Source: an uncultured Collinsella sp. (GTDB taxonomy: Bacteria; Actinomycetota; Coriobacteriia; Coriobacteriales; Coriobacteriaceae). Taken from it: 27,715 bases of DNA. The stretch spans positions 1-27,715 of the forward strand of contig UQUG01000023.1 of assembly GCA_900544205.1 (NCBI GenBank), read 5' to 3'. The translations under genes were made by a program, and so were the position numbers. The notes below the pieces were generated by a model. That model worked only from the letters and a program-made list of their open reading frames with translations. It had not been told where the DNA came from and ran no database searches. Below, piece after piece: positions 5,925 through 14,882 of the stretch. Within the stretch, counting starts at the first letter, position 1; each line of letters starts with the position of its first letter.

Positions 5925-8900
5925 ATGCCTGTTCGAATCTATACCACCAATGCCGGCACGGATTTGAGCGATGCCGAGTCGGCGCTGCTTGCCGACCTTA
6001 TTGTCCGCCACGGGCGTGCCGTGTTGCTGGCACCTACGTTTGCCGAGCTCGACCTGTGCCGTCATGATGCGGCGGAAGCCGGCGTTTCGCTGGGTATCGA
6101 CTACAAGACGTCTACATCGTGGCTTCGCTCGCTTTGGGAGCTTTTGGGCGACGGGCGCGGTTTCGTCGACAACCTGCAGCGCCAGATGCTGTTCTCGGAC
6201 ATGGTCACGCGTCTCGACGATGCCGATCTGCAGCCGCTTTCGCGCAGCCAGGGCACAGTGCGCATGCTCGCGCGCATGGCCCGCGACGTGTTGCCGGGCG
6301 TTGCGGGGACGGGTGCCGAACGATGCCGTGGCGACAACTGCCAGCCTGAGCCAAAAAGCGATGCCGAGGCTCGTGTGTTCGAGCTTTTGCGCGCCTACGC
6401 GGGCGGTTTGGACCGTCGAGATATGGTTGAGCCCTGCGAGGCAGCTGACATTATGACCAGTGTCCTGGCCGATAGCCTGCCGGCGTGCACTCGCGCCGTA
6501 TGCGTGCGCGGTATCACGTCGTTTGCGCACGGTCTGCTCGAGCTGCTGTCTGCCGTGGCGAACAATGGGGGAGAGGTCGTCGTGCTGCTTGCCCGCGAGC
6601 AGGCGGCGATGCGCGAGGAGCTTGCCACGGCATTTGATGCCCGCGATGTGTTGTTTGAGATCGCGCCGCTAGGGGAGGGTGTCGGCGCGTCTGATGCCGC
6701 TTACGGGACCGCCGCTCAGCCTGCCTTTATTGAGGTCGCTGGCCCCCATGCCCGTGCTCATGCTTATGCGGACGCAATTGATGATCTGGTAAAAACGTGC
6801 CGGGGTTCCGAGGTCGACGGCGCTTCTGCCGACCCCGTGCGCGTGCTCGTTGTTTCTGCCCGGGCACCCCAGCTGTTCGGCGAACTCGCCTCTCGTCTGG
6901 CGGCGCGTCACATTGCGGCCGAGACGACTGAGTTCACGGCGTTTTCCCAGTCCATCGCGGGCAGGCAGTTTACGGCGCTCGCCAACCTGATCGAGCGTAT
7001 GAAGGCCGCCGACGAAGGGGCAGCTTCTAAGACTGAGTGGTGGCCCGCTCCGGAGCTTACCGACTGGATTTACAGCCCGCTTTCGGGTGCCGACGCCGCC
7101 AGCGCGCGCACGTTCGACAAGAATATGCGACTGTCGCGCAGCAAGACCACTGCGGGCGTCAAGAGCCTGCTGCAGAGCGTGCAGGGCCAGGTGAGGGGCG
7201 CGCGTAAAGCGGCGAGCGACGAGAACTGGTTTAAGAACGTGCCGTGCGTGATCTCGGACGTGTTCCAGGCGCTGTGGCGCGACAAACCCGTGACGGCGCT
7301 CAAGGCCATGCTTGCCGTTGCCGAGGCACTGCCCGATCGCGCACTTGGCGGTCTCGACGGTCAGGCCCGTCGCCAGGCGGAGGTGGCCCTGCTGCGCCAC
7401 GTCATCGACATCCTTATGAATGGCGCCCGTGCGCTCGACGTGTCGCAGGCCGCGACCGTGCCCGTGCTCGATGACATTCGAACCAAGGTGGACAAGCGTA
7501 GCGCCGCCTACGATTACGAGACCTACGAGGTTGACCGTGCGCCACGCGCCCAGGTTCGCTTTGCTTCGCTTGCCGATGCGGCGGCTCTGCGCCCCGGCAG
7601 CTACGATGCCGTGCTGTTTGCCGACGTCGACCTGGACAGTTATCCGCTCTCACATGAGGAGGGCCCGCTGGCAACGCTGACGGCAGAGTTAGATCGCAGC
7701 GGTGTGACGCTTGAGCCTGCCGCCTTGTTGCGCGTGCGCTTTGGCCGCGCGATGCAGGCCGCGCGCGGTCCGGTTGCGCTTGCCCGCGTGACGCACGATC
7801 GCCAGGCTCGCGAGTGCTACCCGGCTGCCGTGTGGACCGAGTTGCGGGCGCATGCCGAGGCCGCTAACGATGCTAAGGCCGCTGACGCCGACAAGGCCGC
7901 TGACGACGCTAAGGCCGTTGGCGCCGACAAGGCGAAGTGCGTGGGTGAGGGCGATATCGTAAGGGACTTCGATCCCGCGGCAGGCGAAGGTCTTAGGCGC
8001 GAGCGCGTGACCTGCGAAGCTCCTCAGCATCTGAGCGATGAAGCCATTCCGTATCTGGTCCTGCGCCGTCGCGATGGCGAGGGCGAGGATGCGCCGCTGG
8101 TGCTGCGCCTGACGTCTGCCTCGCAGATCGAGGCCTATTCGACCTGCCCGCTGTGCTGGTTCGTCTCGTATCGCGTCAAACCCCAGTCGATCGACGCCGG
8201 CTTTGGCAACATGGAGAAGGGCAACTTTGTCCATGACGTGCTGGAGCACTTGCATGCCCGTCTGCCCCAGGAGGGCATGGAGCGCGTGACGCCCGAGAAC
8301 CTGCCACGTGCTCAGGAGCTGCTGCACGAGGTCTTTGCCGAGACCCTGGCCGAGCACGCCGGCAAGCGCGGTACCGAGGGCCCGCTGGTGCCGCTCTCTC
8401 CAGTGGAGGAGCGCCAAGTGGCCGAGATTTTGCCGCAGCTGGAGGGCGTGCTTGCCTATGAAGCCGAGGCGCTGACTCCTTTTGCTCCGTGCTACCTGGA
8501 GTTTGCCTTTAACGACCTTAAAGTTGAGTATGCCGGTTGGCCGCTTGGCGGGCGCATCGACCGCGTGGACGTGGATGCCGAGAATCGCGCCGTGGTAATC
8601 GACTATAAGCATCGCACGGGCGTTGAGGAGTTTAAGCTCGCCGACCCTACGGTGCGCGACGAGGAATCAGGCACGGCGCCCATCGACGATCCGCGGTGGC
8701 TGCCGCCCCATACCCAGACGCTTATCTATGCGCAGGCTATGCGCCGGGCGCTGGATCTGGACACCCGCGCGGCGCTCTATTTTTCGACCAAGGGCGGCAA
8801 ACCGGCGCTGCGAGGCGCCGCGAGTGCCGAGCTGCTCGAGGAGGAGCGTGGTGACGGCCGCATCCCGGGGCTTAAGAAGGGCTTTCCCGGCGAGGGCGGC

Positions 8901-9068
8901 AGCATGGACTTTGACGCCCTGCTCGATCGCGTGGAGGACGGCATCGCCGAGCGCCTGCGCGAGCTCGAGGCAGGCAACGTTGCCGCCGTCGACCCGACGT
9001 CGGCTCAGGCCGCGCATGCGCGCTGCTCGTATAACCACGAAGGAACGTTTGTAAGGAGGGACGTGTAG
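5925..9068 (+). CDS. addB: AddB-like PD-(D/E)XK nuclease subunit
   Basis: The 1047-residue protein is the likely AddB-type partner of the downstream AddA: a helicase-like scaffold without a recognisable Walker A near the N-terminus, and a RecB-type nuclease at the C-terminus. The nuclease core is visible as LTSASQIEAYSTCPLCWF (732-746), GNFVHDVLEHLH, GGRID (D879) and VIDYK (D893, K895). In AddB four cysteines form an iron-sulfur cluster around this domain; here C741/C744 are present upstream, but the final CxxCxxxxxCR motif reads C1034, N1037, V1043, R1044. An Ala/Asp/Lys linker of 18-bp tandem repeats lies at residues 650-670. GGAGG is 3 nt before the ATG. Three bases separate its stop from addA, and the addA ribosome binding site lies inside its last codons. 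Sequence identity to known AddB looks low, so the symbol is by role. Confidence 0.82.
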   Translation: MPVRIYTTNAGTDLSDAESALLADLIVRHGRAVLLAPTFAELDLCRHDAAEAGVSLGIDYKTSTSWLRSLWELLGDGRGFVDNLQRQMLFSDMVTRLDDADLQPLSRSQGTVRMLARMARDVLPGVAGTGAERCRGDNCQPEPKSDAEARVFELLRAYAGGLDRRDMVEPCEAADIMTSVLADSLPACTRAVCVRGITSFAHGLLELLSAVANNGGEVVVLLAREQAAMREELATAFDARDVLFEIAPLGEGVGASDAAYGTAAQPAFIEVAGPHARAHAYADAIDDLVKTCRGSEVDGASADPVRVLVVSARAPQLFGELASRLAARHIAAETTEFTAFSQSIAGRQFTALANLIERMKAADEGAASKTEWWPAPELTDWIYSPLSGADAASARTFDKNMRLSRSKTTAGVKSLLQSVQGQVRGARKAASDENWFKNVPCVISDVFQALWRDKPVTALKAMLAVAEALPDRALGGLDGQARRQAEVALLRHVIDILMNGARALDVSQAATVPVLDDIRTKVDKRSAAYDYETYEVDRAPRAQVRFASLADAAALRPGSYDAVLFADVDLDSYPLSHEEGPLATLTAELDRSGVTLEPAALLRVRFGRAMQAARGPVALARVTHDRQARECYPAAVWTELRAHAEAANDAKAADADKAADDAKAVGADKAKCVGEGDIVRDFDPAAGEGLRRERVTCEAPQHLSDEAIPYLVLRRRDGEGEDAPLVLRLTSASQIEAYSTCPLCWFVSYRVKPQSIDAGFGNMEKGNFVHDVLEHLHARLPQEGMERVTPENLPRAQELLHEVFAETLAEHAGKRGTEGPLVPLSPVEERQVAEILPQLEGVLAYEAEALTPFAPCYLEFAFNDLKVEYAGWPLGGRIDRVDVDAENRAVVIDYKHRTGVEEFKLADPTVRDEESGTAPIDDPRWLPPHTQTLIYAQAMRRALDLDTRAALYFSTKGGKPALRGAASAELLEEERGDGRIPGLKKGFPGEGGSMDFDALLDRVEDGIAERLRELEAGNVAAVDPTSAQAAHARCSYNHEGTFVRRDV
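7872..7934 (+). repeat. 18-bp tandem repeat inside the addB-like gene
   Basis: Three and a half in-frame units (7872-7889, 7890-7907, 7908-7925, 7926-7934), each close to GMCAAGGCCGCTGACGMC, encode (A/D)-K-A-(A/V)-(D/G)-(A/D). The segment lies in a linker just before the nuclease domain and probably varies in copy number between strains. Confidence 0.85.
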
Positions 9069-9071
9069 ACC

Positions 9072-12000
9072 ATGGATCTTTCGACTTTGATGCCGCAACA
9101 ACTGCAAGTCGTCAAAACGCTCGACCGCCCGCTGTTTGTCTCGGCAGGTGCCGGCTCGGGCAAGACCTTTACCCTCACGCGCCGCATCGTCTACGCGCTC
9201 TCGCCCGAATCCGGTCCGTTCGTTGAGCATCTGGACCAGGTGCTCGCCATTACCTTTACCAAAGACGCCGCGGCCGAGATCCGTGACCGTGTGCGCCGCG
9301 CGCTCATCGACGAGGGCATGGACGAGGAAGCCCTGACCGTCGACGATGCGTGGATCTCGACCATTCACGGCATGTGCTCGCGTATCCTGCGCGCACATGC
9401 GTTGGAGCTGGGCATCGATCCCGAGTTCACGGTGCTTACCGATACCGACGAGCTTATGGACCAGGCTGTTGAGCATGTGCTGGCCCGCGCGACGGCGCCC
9501 GATGCCGCCCCCGAGCTCGCCGCTTCGCTTAAGGTCCTCTACGCTTGGTATCCCATGGCGGGCGAGGGTGGGCCGTTTGGCGCCGGTACCACCATTAAAG
9601 GACTGGTGCGCGACCTGCTGGAGCTATCGAGCCAGCTGCCGAGCGGCATGGACGATGTGTGCGTGGCGCGCGGCCAGGCTGACACCTCGGCGCTTGCCGA
9701 CGCCTATCGCGCGGCGTTGGGTGCGAGCAAGGCCGCGACCGAAAAGGCACAGGTGGCACTCGACGCCATCGACGCGTTTGAGGCGAGCGGCAAAACCATG
9801 GAGGATGTGGCGCGACTCATGATGTCGTGCAGCATGCCTCGGGCGAGCAAGGCGTTTTCTAAGGAGCAGGTGGAGCTACTCAAGGCCGAGGCTGCCGATG
9901 CGTTTATCAATATCGTGCTGGCCTGCGGTGCCCCCGCGCTCGATGCGCTGGTGGGCCTGGCCCGTTCCGTGGAGGCTGAGTATCGCGCGCTGAAGGCCGG
10001 CCAGTCCGCGCTCGATAACAACGACCTACTGCGTATGGCGTACGAGGCGCTGCGCGACTATCCGGCTATTCGAGCGGCCTATGAGGGCCGCTTTAAGATG
10101 GTCATGATCGACGAGTTCCAGGATACCGACCAGATGCAGGTCGACCTGATCCGTTACCTGACCGGCGCGGGTGAGCGTGCGCTGTGTACCGTGGGCGATG
10201 CACAGCAGTCGATCTACCGCTTCCGTGGTGCCGAGGTCGAGGTGTTCCGTCGCCAGGAGCGCAAGGTGGGTTCGACGACGGCGTCCGAGACGGTCGCCAC
10301 GTCCGATGCCCCCGCCGGCGAGCTCGTCAAGCTTGTACGCAACTTCCGCAGCCACGACGAGGTGCTGCGCTATGTGGCGCGCGTCTTTGACGGCGACACC
10401 GGTGGTTTGATGCAGGGGTTCTTGGATCTTGAGCCGAGTGACGATCGCGAGGACAAACTCAAAGCAAAGGCTTCGCGCCGCCAGGCGCTGCTCGTTGCCG
10501 GCGGCAGCACCCAGGAGCGAACGCAGGCGAAAGCTCGTGCGATTGCGGAGCGATTCCAAGCGCTCGTTAAAGCGGGCCAGCCCCAGGGCGGTATGGTGCT
10601 GCTGCTAGGGCGCATGACCAATGCCGATGTCTACGCACAGGCGTTTCGCGACCAGGGGCTCGACTGCGTGATCGCAGGCGGCTCGGTCTTTGCCCAGGCA
10701 GCCGAGGTGCAGACGGTGCGTGCCCTGGTCTGCGCGCTCGCCAATCCGGCCGATACGGCGCAGGGCCTTATGCCACTGCTCGCCTCGCCGATGTTTGCGC
10801 TCGGCGCCCAGGAGTTCCTGGCGCTGGCGACCAAGCTGGACGACCAGACGGGGGAGACCTCGCGCCGCAACATCGACGTGGGCATCATGAGCGATTCCGA
10901 TGTGCCGGGTTTGCAAGACTTGCCGCTCGTGACGCGCGCCCGCGAGGTGCTGCGGTATGCGCTTCGTCGCGTGGGGCGCGATTCGTTCGCCGCCATCGCG
11001 CGCGATACTGTCAACGCTTCCGGCTGGTTTGTGCGTCTGGCACAGCGTGGTCCCGAGGGCAAGGCCATTGCCGCCAACGTGCTTAAGGCGCTCGATGCCG
11101 TGGCCGAGGCGGAGGCCGAGTTCGGTAACTCGCCGCGTTCCATTGCGCTTGCCTTCGACCGCTTCTTGGCGGGCAAGGAGGCCCCAGGCGCCCTCAACGA
11201 GGAGGGCGACGGCGCGGTGCGCATCATGACGGTGCATGCCTCCAAGGGCCTGGAGTATCCGGTCGTGGCGGTTGCGGAGTGCTTTGGCGTGCGTAAGTCC
11301 TCGGGTGCGGCTCAGATGGGGCGTGTCGAGGGTGGAGCGCAGGTCGTGGCGCTGCCGGCACGCTTCGACGGCGTTAAGCTCGCCGACGGAACCTTTGTGA
11401 AGGGCGACGACGTTAAAAAGCAGTTTGAGCATGCGTTTAAGGGCAAGGGCACGTCGCTGTGGCTGCCGCCGGAGCTAATGGAGGACGTCTGTGCGACGGG
11501 CTCTCCCGCCGAGGCATTTGCTCGCCTGCGCAACGACGACCTGCAGCTTTCGCTCGAGGAGCGGGCTCGCTTGCTCTATGTCGCCATGACGCGAGCGCGC
11601 GAGCTGGTCATTCTGGCGATGGATGTCGGCGTGAGCCGCGGCAAGGTGACGGCGCCGACCTTCGATGTCGAGACGGATCTGACCTACGACGTGCTGCGCC
11701 GCATCCTGCCGACCGACAGCCTGGACATGCCGCAGCTCGATAGCGACCGTTTGGTGTTCGACAACTCCAAGCCGGGCGACTACGAGCTCATCTCGCTGGC
11801 GGACTTTACGTTTGGCGAGCAGACGTTTGAGGTCAACGCTTCGCTGGATGTCGAGGGCAGGCTTGTCCGCGGCGATGCGGAGCCGGAGGGTGCCGGTGCG
11901 GATGCCCACGCCGCTGTTCCCGGTCCTGCCGACCCCGAGCCCGATGCGTTTGAGCTCGTGTATCCCCAGGCGGTGGGCGTGCGCATGGGCACCTGCCCGT

Positions 12001-12695
12001 ATCTGGCGCGCGATTCGTACAGCTACTCGTCAATTGCCGCGGCGCTGCATGCCGAGTCCGAGGACCGAGCCGCCGAGGCGCATGTGCCCATGGACGAGGC
12101 TGGCGATGATGCGGAGTCGGATGGTTCCGAGATGACGGATGCAGACGTGGCCGCCGTTGAGCCCGCCGGCAACCCCATGGCGCTGGGCTCGGCGTTCCAT
12201 GCCGCCTGCCAGTGGCTGATCGAGATGGGTGCCAATGAGCTGCCCGCCGAGCGTGCCGACGCCCTGGCTCGCCTGTGGCGCCTAACGCCGGAGCAGCGCG
12301 AACGCTTCGACGTTGCCCTGGACCGCTGGCTCAAGTCGGCGGTCCGTGCCGAGCTGCTTGCCTGGCCGTGCGTTCGCGCCGAGGTGCCGTTCTTTTCGCT
12401 GGGCTGCGAGGACGAGGACATCGCCCGCTACGGCGCATATGCCGAGGGCGCTATCGATGCCTTGGCAACCGACCCGGCCGATCCGTCGCACGCGCTGGTC
12501 ATCGACTACAAGACGGGCGGCACACCGGACGAGACGCCGGAACAGCTGCAGGAGAAGCACGCCCTGCAGGCGCGCGTCTACGCTGATGTTTTGCACAAGG
12601 CGGGCTTTGAGGCCGTGACCGTCAAGTTCGTCCGCGTGGAGCAAGTCGACCTCGCCAACCCGTGCGAGCCTCAGGTGGTCACCTACAGCCGCTAG
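9072..12695 (+). CDS. addA: AddA-like UvrD/Rep helicase-nuclease
   Basis: The 1207-residue protein is a superfamily 1A helicase fused to a RecB-type nuclease, acting with the AddB-like protein to unwind and resect DNA ends for RecA loading. Helicase motifs in order: AGAGSGKT (25-32, K31), TFTKDAAAEIRDR, MIDEFQD (D347, E348), VGDAQQSIYRFRGA, MTVHASKGLEYPVV (from 719) and LLYVAMTRARE (from 834, R841). Nuclease motifs: GSAFH (H1043), GAIDAL (D1129), VIDYKTGG (D1145, K1147) and LQARVYAD. Both activities therefore look intact. An acidic, alanine-rich region (about 935-1035) separates the two parts. AAGGAGG lies 11 nt before the ATG. It forms a two-gene operon with the upstream gene. UvrD-like alone is excluded by the nuclease domain. 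Confidence 0.93.
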   Translation: MDLSTLMPQQLQVVKTLDRPLFVSAGAGSGKTFTLTRRIVYALSPESGPFVEHLDQVLAITFTKDAAAEIRDRVRRALIDEGMDEEALTVDDAWISTIHGMCSRILRAHALELGIDPEFTVLTDTDELMDQAVEHVLARATAPDAAPELAASLKVLYAWYPMAGEGGPFGAGTTIKGLVRDLLELSSQLPSGMDDVCVARGQADTSALADAYRAALGASKAATEKAQVALDAIDAFEASGKTMEDVARLMMSCSMPRASKAFSKEQVELLKAEAADAFINIVLACGAPALDALVGLARSVEAEYRALKAGQSALDNNDLLRMAYEALRDYPAIRAAYEGRFKMVMIDEFQDTDQMQVDLIRYLTGAGERALCTVGDAQQSIYRFRGAEVEVFRRQERKVGSTTASETVATSDAPAGELVKLVRNFRSHDEVLRYVARVFDGDTGGLMQGFLDLEPSDDREDKLKAKASRRQALLVAGGSTQERTQAKARAIAERFQALVKAGQPQGGMVLLLGRMTNADVYAQAFRDQGLDCVIAGGSVFAQAAEVQTVRALVCALANPADTAQGLMPLLASPMFALGAQEFLALATKLDDQTGETSRRNIDVGIMSDSDVPGLQDLPLVTRAREVLRYALRRVGRDSFAAIARDTVNASGWFVRLAQRGPEGKAIAANVLKALDAVAEAEAEFGNSPRSIALAFDRFLAGKEAPGALNEEGDGAVRIMTVHASKGLEYPVVAVAECFGVRKSSGAAQMGRVEGGAQVVALPARFDGVKLADGTFVKGDDVKKQFEHAFKGKGTSLWLPPELMEDVCATGSPAEAFARLRNDDLQLSLEERARLLYVAMTRARELVILAMDVGVSRGKVTAPTFDVETDLTYDVLRRILPTDSLDMPQLDSDRLVFDNSKPGDYELISLADFTFGEQTFEVNASLDVEGRLVRGDAEPEGAGADAHAAVPGPADPEPDAFELVYPQAVGVRMGTCPYLARDSYSYSSIAAALHAESEDRAAEAHVPMDEAGDDAESDGSEMTDADVAAVEPAGNPMALGSAFHAACQWLIEMGANELPAERADALARLWRLTPEQRERFDVALDRWLKSAVRAELLAWPCVRAEVPFFSLGCEDEDIARYGAYAEGAIDALATDPADPSHALVIDYKTGGTPDETPEQLQEKHALQARVYADVLHKAGFEAVTVKFVRVEQVDLANPCEPQVVTYSR

Positions 12696-12706
12696 CCCTC
12701 AATAAC

Positions 12707-12769
12707 TTGCGGTGGAATACGGACTGTTTTGGCCAAAAAAGCCGCCAAGCAGTCCGCATTTCACCGCAA
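12707..12769. repeat. Palindromic intergenic repeat, copy 2
   Basis: Arms TTGCGGTGGAATACGGACTG (12707-12726) and CAGTCCGCATTTCACCGCAA (12750-12769) pair with one G-T pair and one mismatch; TTGGC/GCCAA extends the stem with a small shift. The arm matches copy 1 (1626-1694) at most positions, while the loop is unrelated. It lies 11 nt after addA and may end its transcript. Confidence 0.8.
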
Positions 12770-12791
12770 CGCATGGGAGAGCCTGGGGCGG

Positions 12792-12797
12792 TACAAT
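12792..12797 (+). promoter_or_regulatory. Candidate -10 of the DUF3284 gene
   Basis: TACAAT lies 33 nt before the ATG, directly downstream of palindromic repeat copy 2. No convincing -35 is present at 16-18 nt. Confidence 0.35.
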
Positions 12798-12830
12798 GGC
12801 TCGAACGGTTCAAACGAATAAGGAGCCATC

Positions 12831-13340
12831 ATGCAGCTCACCAAAACGCTTAAGGTGACGCCGGAGGAGCTTTTTGACGCTCTGGCGGGGTCCATCATGC
12901 AGGATATCGAGAACGCCACGGGCAAGCGTCCCAGCCGCAACAAGCTCAACGGCTATAAGTACGAGAAGCGCGCCCAGTCCGCAAAAGGCAAGGCCAAGGG
13001 CATGGCGATCAAGGTTAAAATCAAGCACTTTGACTACCCGTGTCTCTATGAGGTCCGTTTTCAGTATGCGGCGGGCATCAATACTATGCGCTATGAGGCT
13101 GCACCTGCTGGCGATGGTGTCTGCGAGCTCACCTATACCGAGGATTTTCAGGGTGTGGGTGGCAACACGTCTGGCACGCGCGGCAAGCTCGGCCTCTTCT
13201 TCTATGAGCGCAAGCTCAAGAGCCACGCCAACCAGACGATTGATCAAATCGTCAAATATATCGAGGGTGAGCGCCGCGTAAAGGCTAATCCCGCCTTCGC
13301 CGATGATACTGCCGAAAACGCTTCGGATGTATTCCATTGA
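12831..13340 (+). CDS. DUF3284 domain-containing protein
   Basis: The 169-residue protein matches the DUF3284 pattern: LTKTLKVTPEELFDAL at the start, the segment around QDIENATGKRPSRNKLNGYKY, then the strands YEVRFQYAAGINTMRYEA and CELTYTEDFQGV. The family is thought to have an SRPBCC/START-like fold, a hydrophobic-ligand or lipid-like binding fold, but no function is established. The C-terminal 30 residues, rich in Ala, Asp and Glu, are probably disordered. AAGGAG lies 5 nt before the ATG. It has the same GC-rich codon use as addA and dnaE, unlike the next gene. No partner is evident from the neighbours. Confidence 0.78.
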   Translation: MQLTKTLKVTPEELFDALAGSIMQDIENATGKRPSRNKLNGYKYEKRAQSAKGKAKGMAIKVKIKHFDYPCLYEVRFQYAAGINTMRYEAAPAGDGVCELTYTEDFQGVGGNTSGTRGKLGLFFYERKLKSHANQTIDQIVKYIEGERRVKANPAFADDTAENASDVFH

Positions 13341-13366
13341 TACCCTGTGCAAAAGTTTTACCGCTC

Positions 13367-13383
13367 TTCACATCAACTGTGAA
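13367..13383. promoter_or_regulatory. Inverted repeat upstream of the MFS gene
   Basis: TTCACA (13367-13372) and TGTGAA (13378-13383) form a perfect 6-bp inverted repeat with a 5-bp spacer, about 60 bp before the transporter gene. The size and symmetry suit a dimeric regulator. The 103-bp gap shows no clear promoter. Confidence 0.35.
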
Positions 13384-13443
13384 CACTTCAGGCTTCGAGT
13401 CAGTAGCGAGCGGCCCGACAAAAGTAGTTGATGGAAGTGCCAA

Positions 13444-14643
13444 ATGAATAAGAATGCCGCTACGCAACTGCACATCTATTCCGCCTTTTTCGTTCTCGCG
13501 GGATTTGTTTTAAATCGGGGAGTGTTTCTACTTTTCCTTGCGGAGAAAGGAATGTCTGTCACGGAAATCGCGCTTTATCAAGCCCTGTTTAACATTACAA
13601 CGGTCGTCCTCGAGCTGCCAACAGGGCTGATAGGCGATTTCTTTGGAAAGAAGTTTTCGATTCAAGTGGGCGTGCTGCTGCTTTTCTTCCATACGGCTGG
13701 CATGCTGTTGCTCTCAGGTCCCTTTCTTGTCGTGCTTTCCCTTGTTGAGGCACTCGCCTACTCCCTTCAATCGGGATCCGAACAAGCACTTTTATATGAA
13801 ATTGCCCGGAATGCCGGTCAAGGAGAGCGTTTCCTCACCATCAACGCTCGGCTGCTTGCCGCGCAATCAATCGCTACGGGAATGGCGATTGTGCTCGGAT
13901 CTTTCATTGCCCAAGTATCTTGGAGCGCCCTCTACGTATGTGTCTCCGTTTTCTATCTCCTGCAGCTTTTCCTTCTGTATCCCATTGAGAGGACGGAAGC
14001 GACCCGTTCTGAAAGCTCTGAAAAGGGAAGGTTTGACGCGGCCAAGATGTTCAGACGCGAAACCTGGCGTGTTGGAAAATCCGCTTTTGCGGTATTGCTT
14101 CTTCTAATCGGCACAAGCATGCTCGATGGATTCTATGGGAGTTATTACAACTTGAATCAGTTGGTATTCGACGCATTTGATGCTCCCGTCTCCATAATAG
14201 GAATCTTTTTCGGTGCATCCTATGCAGTAAATGCGACGGCCTACATTGCAGCAGATTTCTTCTCATTGCGTTTCGGGAAAAGAAACACCATGCTCGGCTC
14301 GATGCTAATCGAGGCCGGCCTTTTCATGATTCTTCCGTGGTTCGCTTCAAATCCGCTGTGCTTGTTTGGCCTTAGCATGGTGCTTTGTTTTCTCCCAGAA
14401 GTGGTGTACATCACTTCGGAAAACTTAATCCAAGACGCGATAGCGGACGATCTCCGCGCGACGATCCTTTCCGTCGCGTCTCTGGTAAGGGCACTCTTTT
14501 CTGCAGTGTTTTTCTCCATATTTGGACATGTGTTGGGGTTATATCCCATTCAGATAGCGCTCGGTATTATTGGTGCAATCGCGATAGCAATTACCGCCGT
14601 TGTTTCATTAAAAATGGTTGGAATACAGGTCTCCAAGAATTGA
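13444..14643 (+). CDS. MFS transporter
   Basis: The 399-residue protein has about 12 hydrophobic segments and the major facilitator motif A in the loop after helix 2 (GLIGDFFGKK, about residues 61-70). A hydrophilic central loop (about 180-200, TEATRSESSEKGRFDAAK) separates the two halves. The overall form is that of a drug- or metabolite-exporting MFS permease; the substrate cannot be assigned. GGAAG lies 7 nt before the ATG. Base composition is visibly lower in GC than both flanks, with codons such as ATA, AGA and TTA that are rare in the neighbours, which suggests recent acquisition. No terminator is seen after it, so it may run into dnaE. Confidence 0.88.
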   Translation: MNKNAATQLHIYSAFFVLAGFVLNRGVFLLFLAEKGMSVTEIALYQALFNITTVVLELPTGLIGDFFGKKFSIQVGVLLLFFHTAGMLLLSGPFLVVLSLVEALAYSLQSGSEQALLYEIARNAGQGERFLTINARLLAAQSIATGMAIVLGSFIAQVSWSALYVCVSVFYLLQLFLLYPIERTEATRSESSEKGRFDAAKMFRRETWRVGKSAFAVLLLLIGTSMLDGFYGSYYNLNQLVFDAFDAPVSIIGIFFGASYAVNATAYIAADFFSLRFGKRNTMLGSMLIEAGLFMILPWFASNPLCLFGLSMVLCFLPEVVYITSENLIQDAIADDLRATILSVASLVRALFSAVFFSIFGHVLGLYPIQIALGIIGAIAIAITAVVSLKMVGIQVSKN

Positions 14644-14837
14644 TATATCGATTGACGAGCTATCCGAAGCGTCGAGCCTTCTTGATGGACATGACTATTC
14701 GTCACAAATCATTCCGCGCATCGCCGGGGTTCCAGTAATACTCGATGCATCGGGATGCCCTCATTCCCTTTTTGAAGGTCCCAAATTGACTACCCGTGTG
14801 GGTTTGGCTACGTTCGGGTGCTGTCCGTGCCGTGGGG

Positions 14838-14843
14838 TAAAAT
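14838..14843 (+). promoter_or_regulatory. Candidate -10 of dnaE
   Basis: TAAAAT lies 39 nt before the dnaE ATG; TTCGGG at 14813-14818 is a poor -35 at 19 nt. The 239-bp gap (14644-14882) otherwise holds a CGATGCATCG palindrome and no convincing gene. Confidence 0.3.
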
Positions 14844-14882
14844 CGTTCAGTCAGAACACGAACCCGCATCGGAGCTCATCAC

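Noticed and set aside
12801..12809. GAACGGTTC before the DUF3284 gene as a LexA box
   Set aside because: The half sites are separated by 1 nt, not the 4 nt required.
14618..14882. A frame beginning in the end of the MFS gene and running toward dnaE
   Set aside because: Its start lies inside the transporter gene without a ribosome binding site, and it then continues in the wrong frame into dnaE. The peptide before dnaE looks random.
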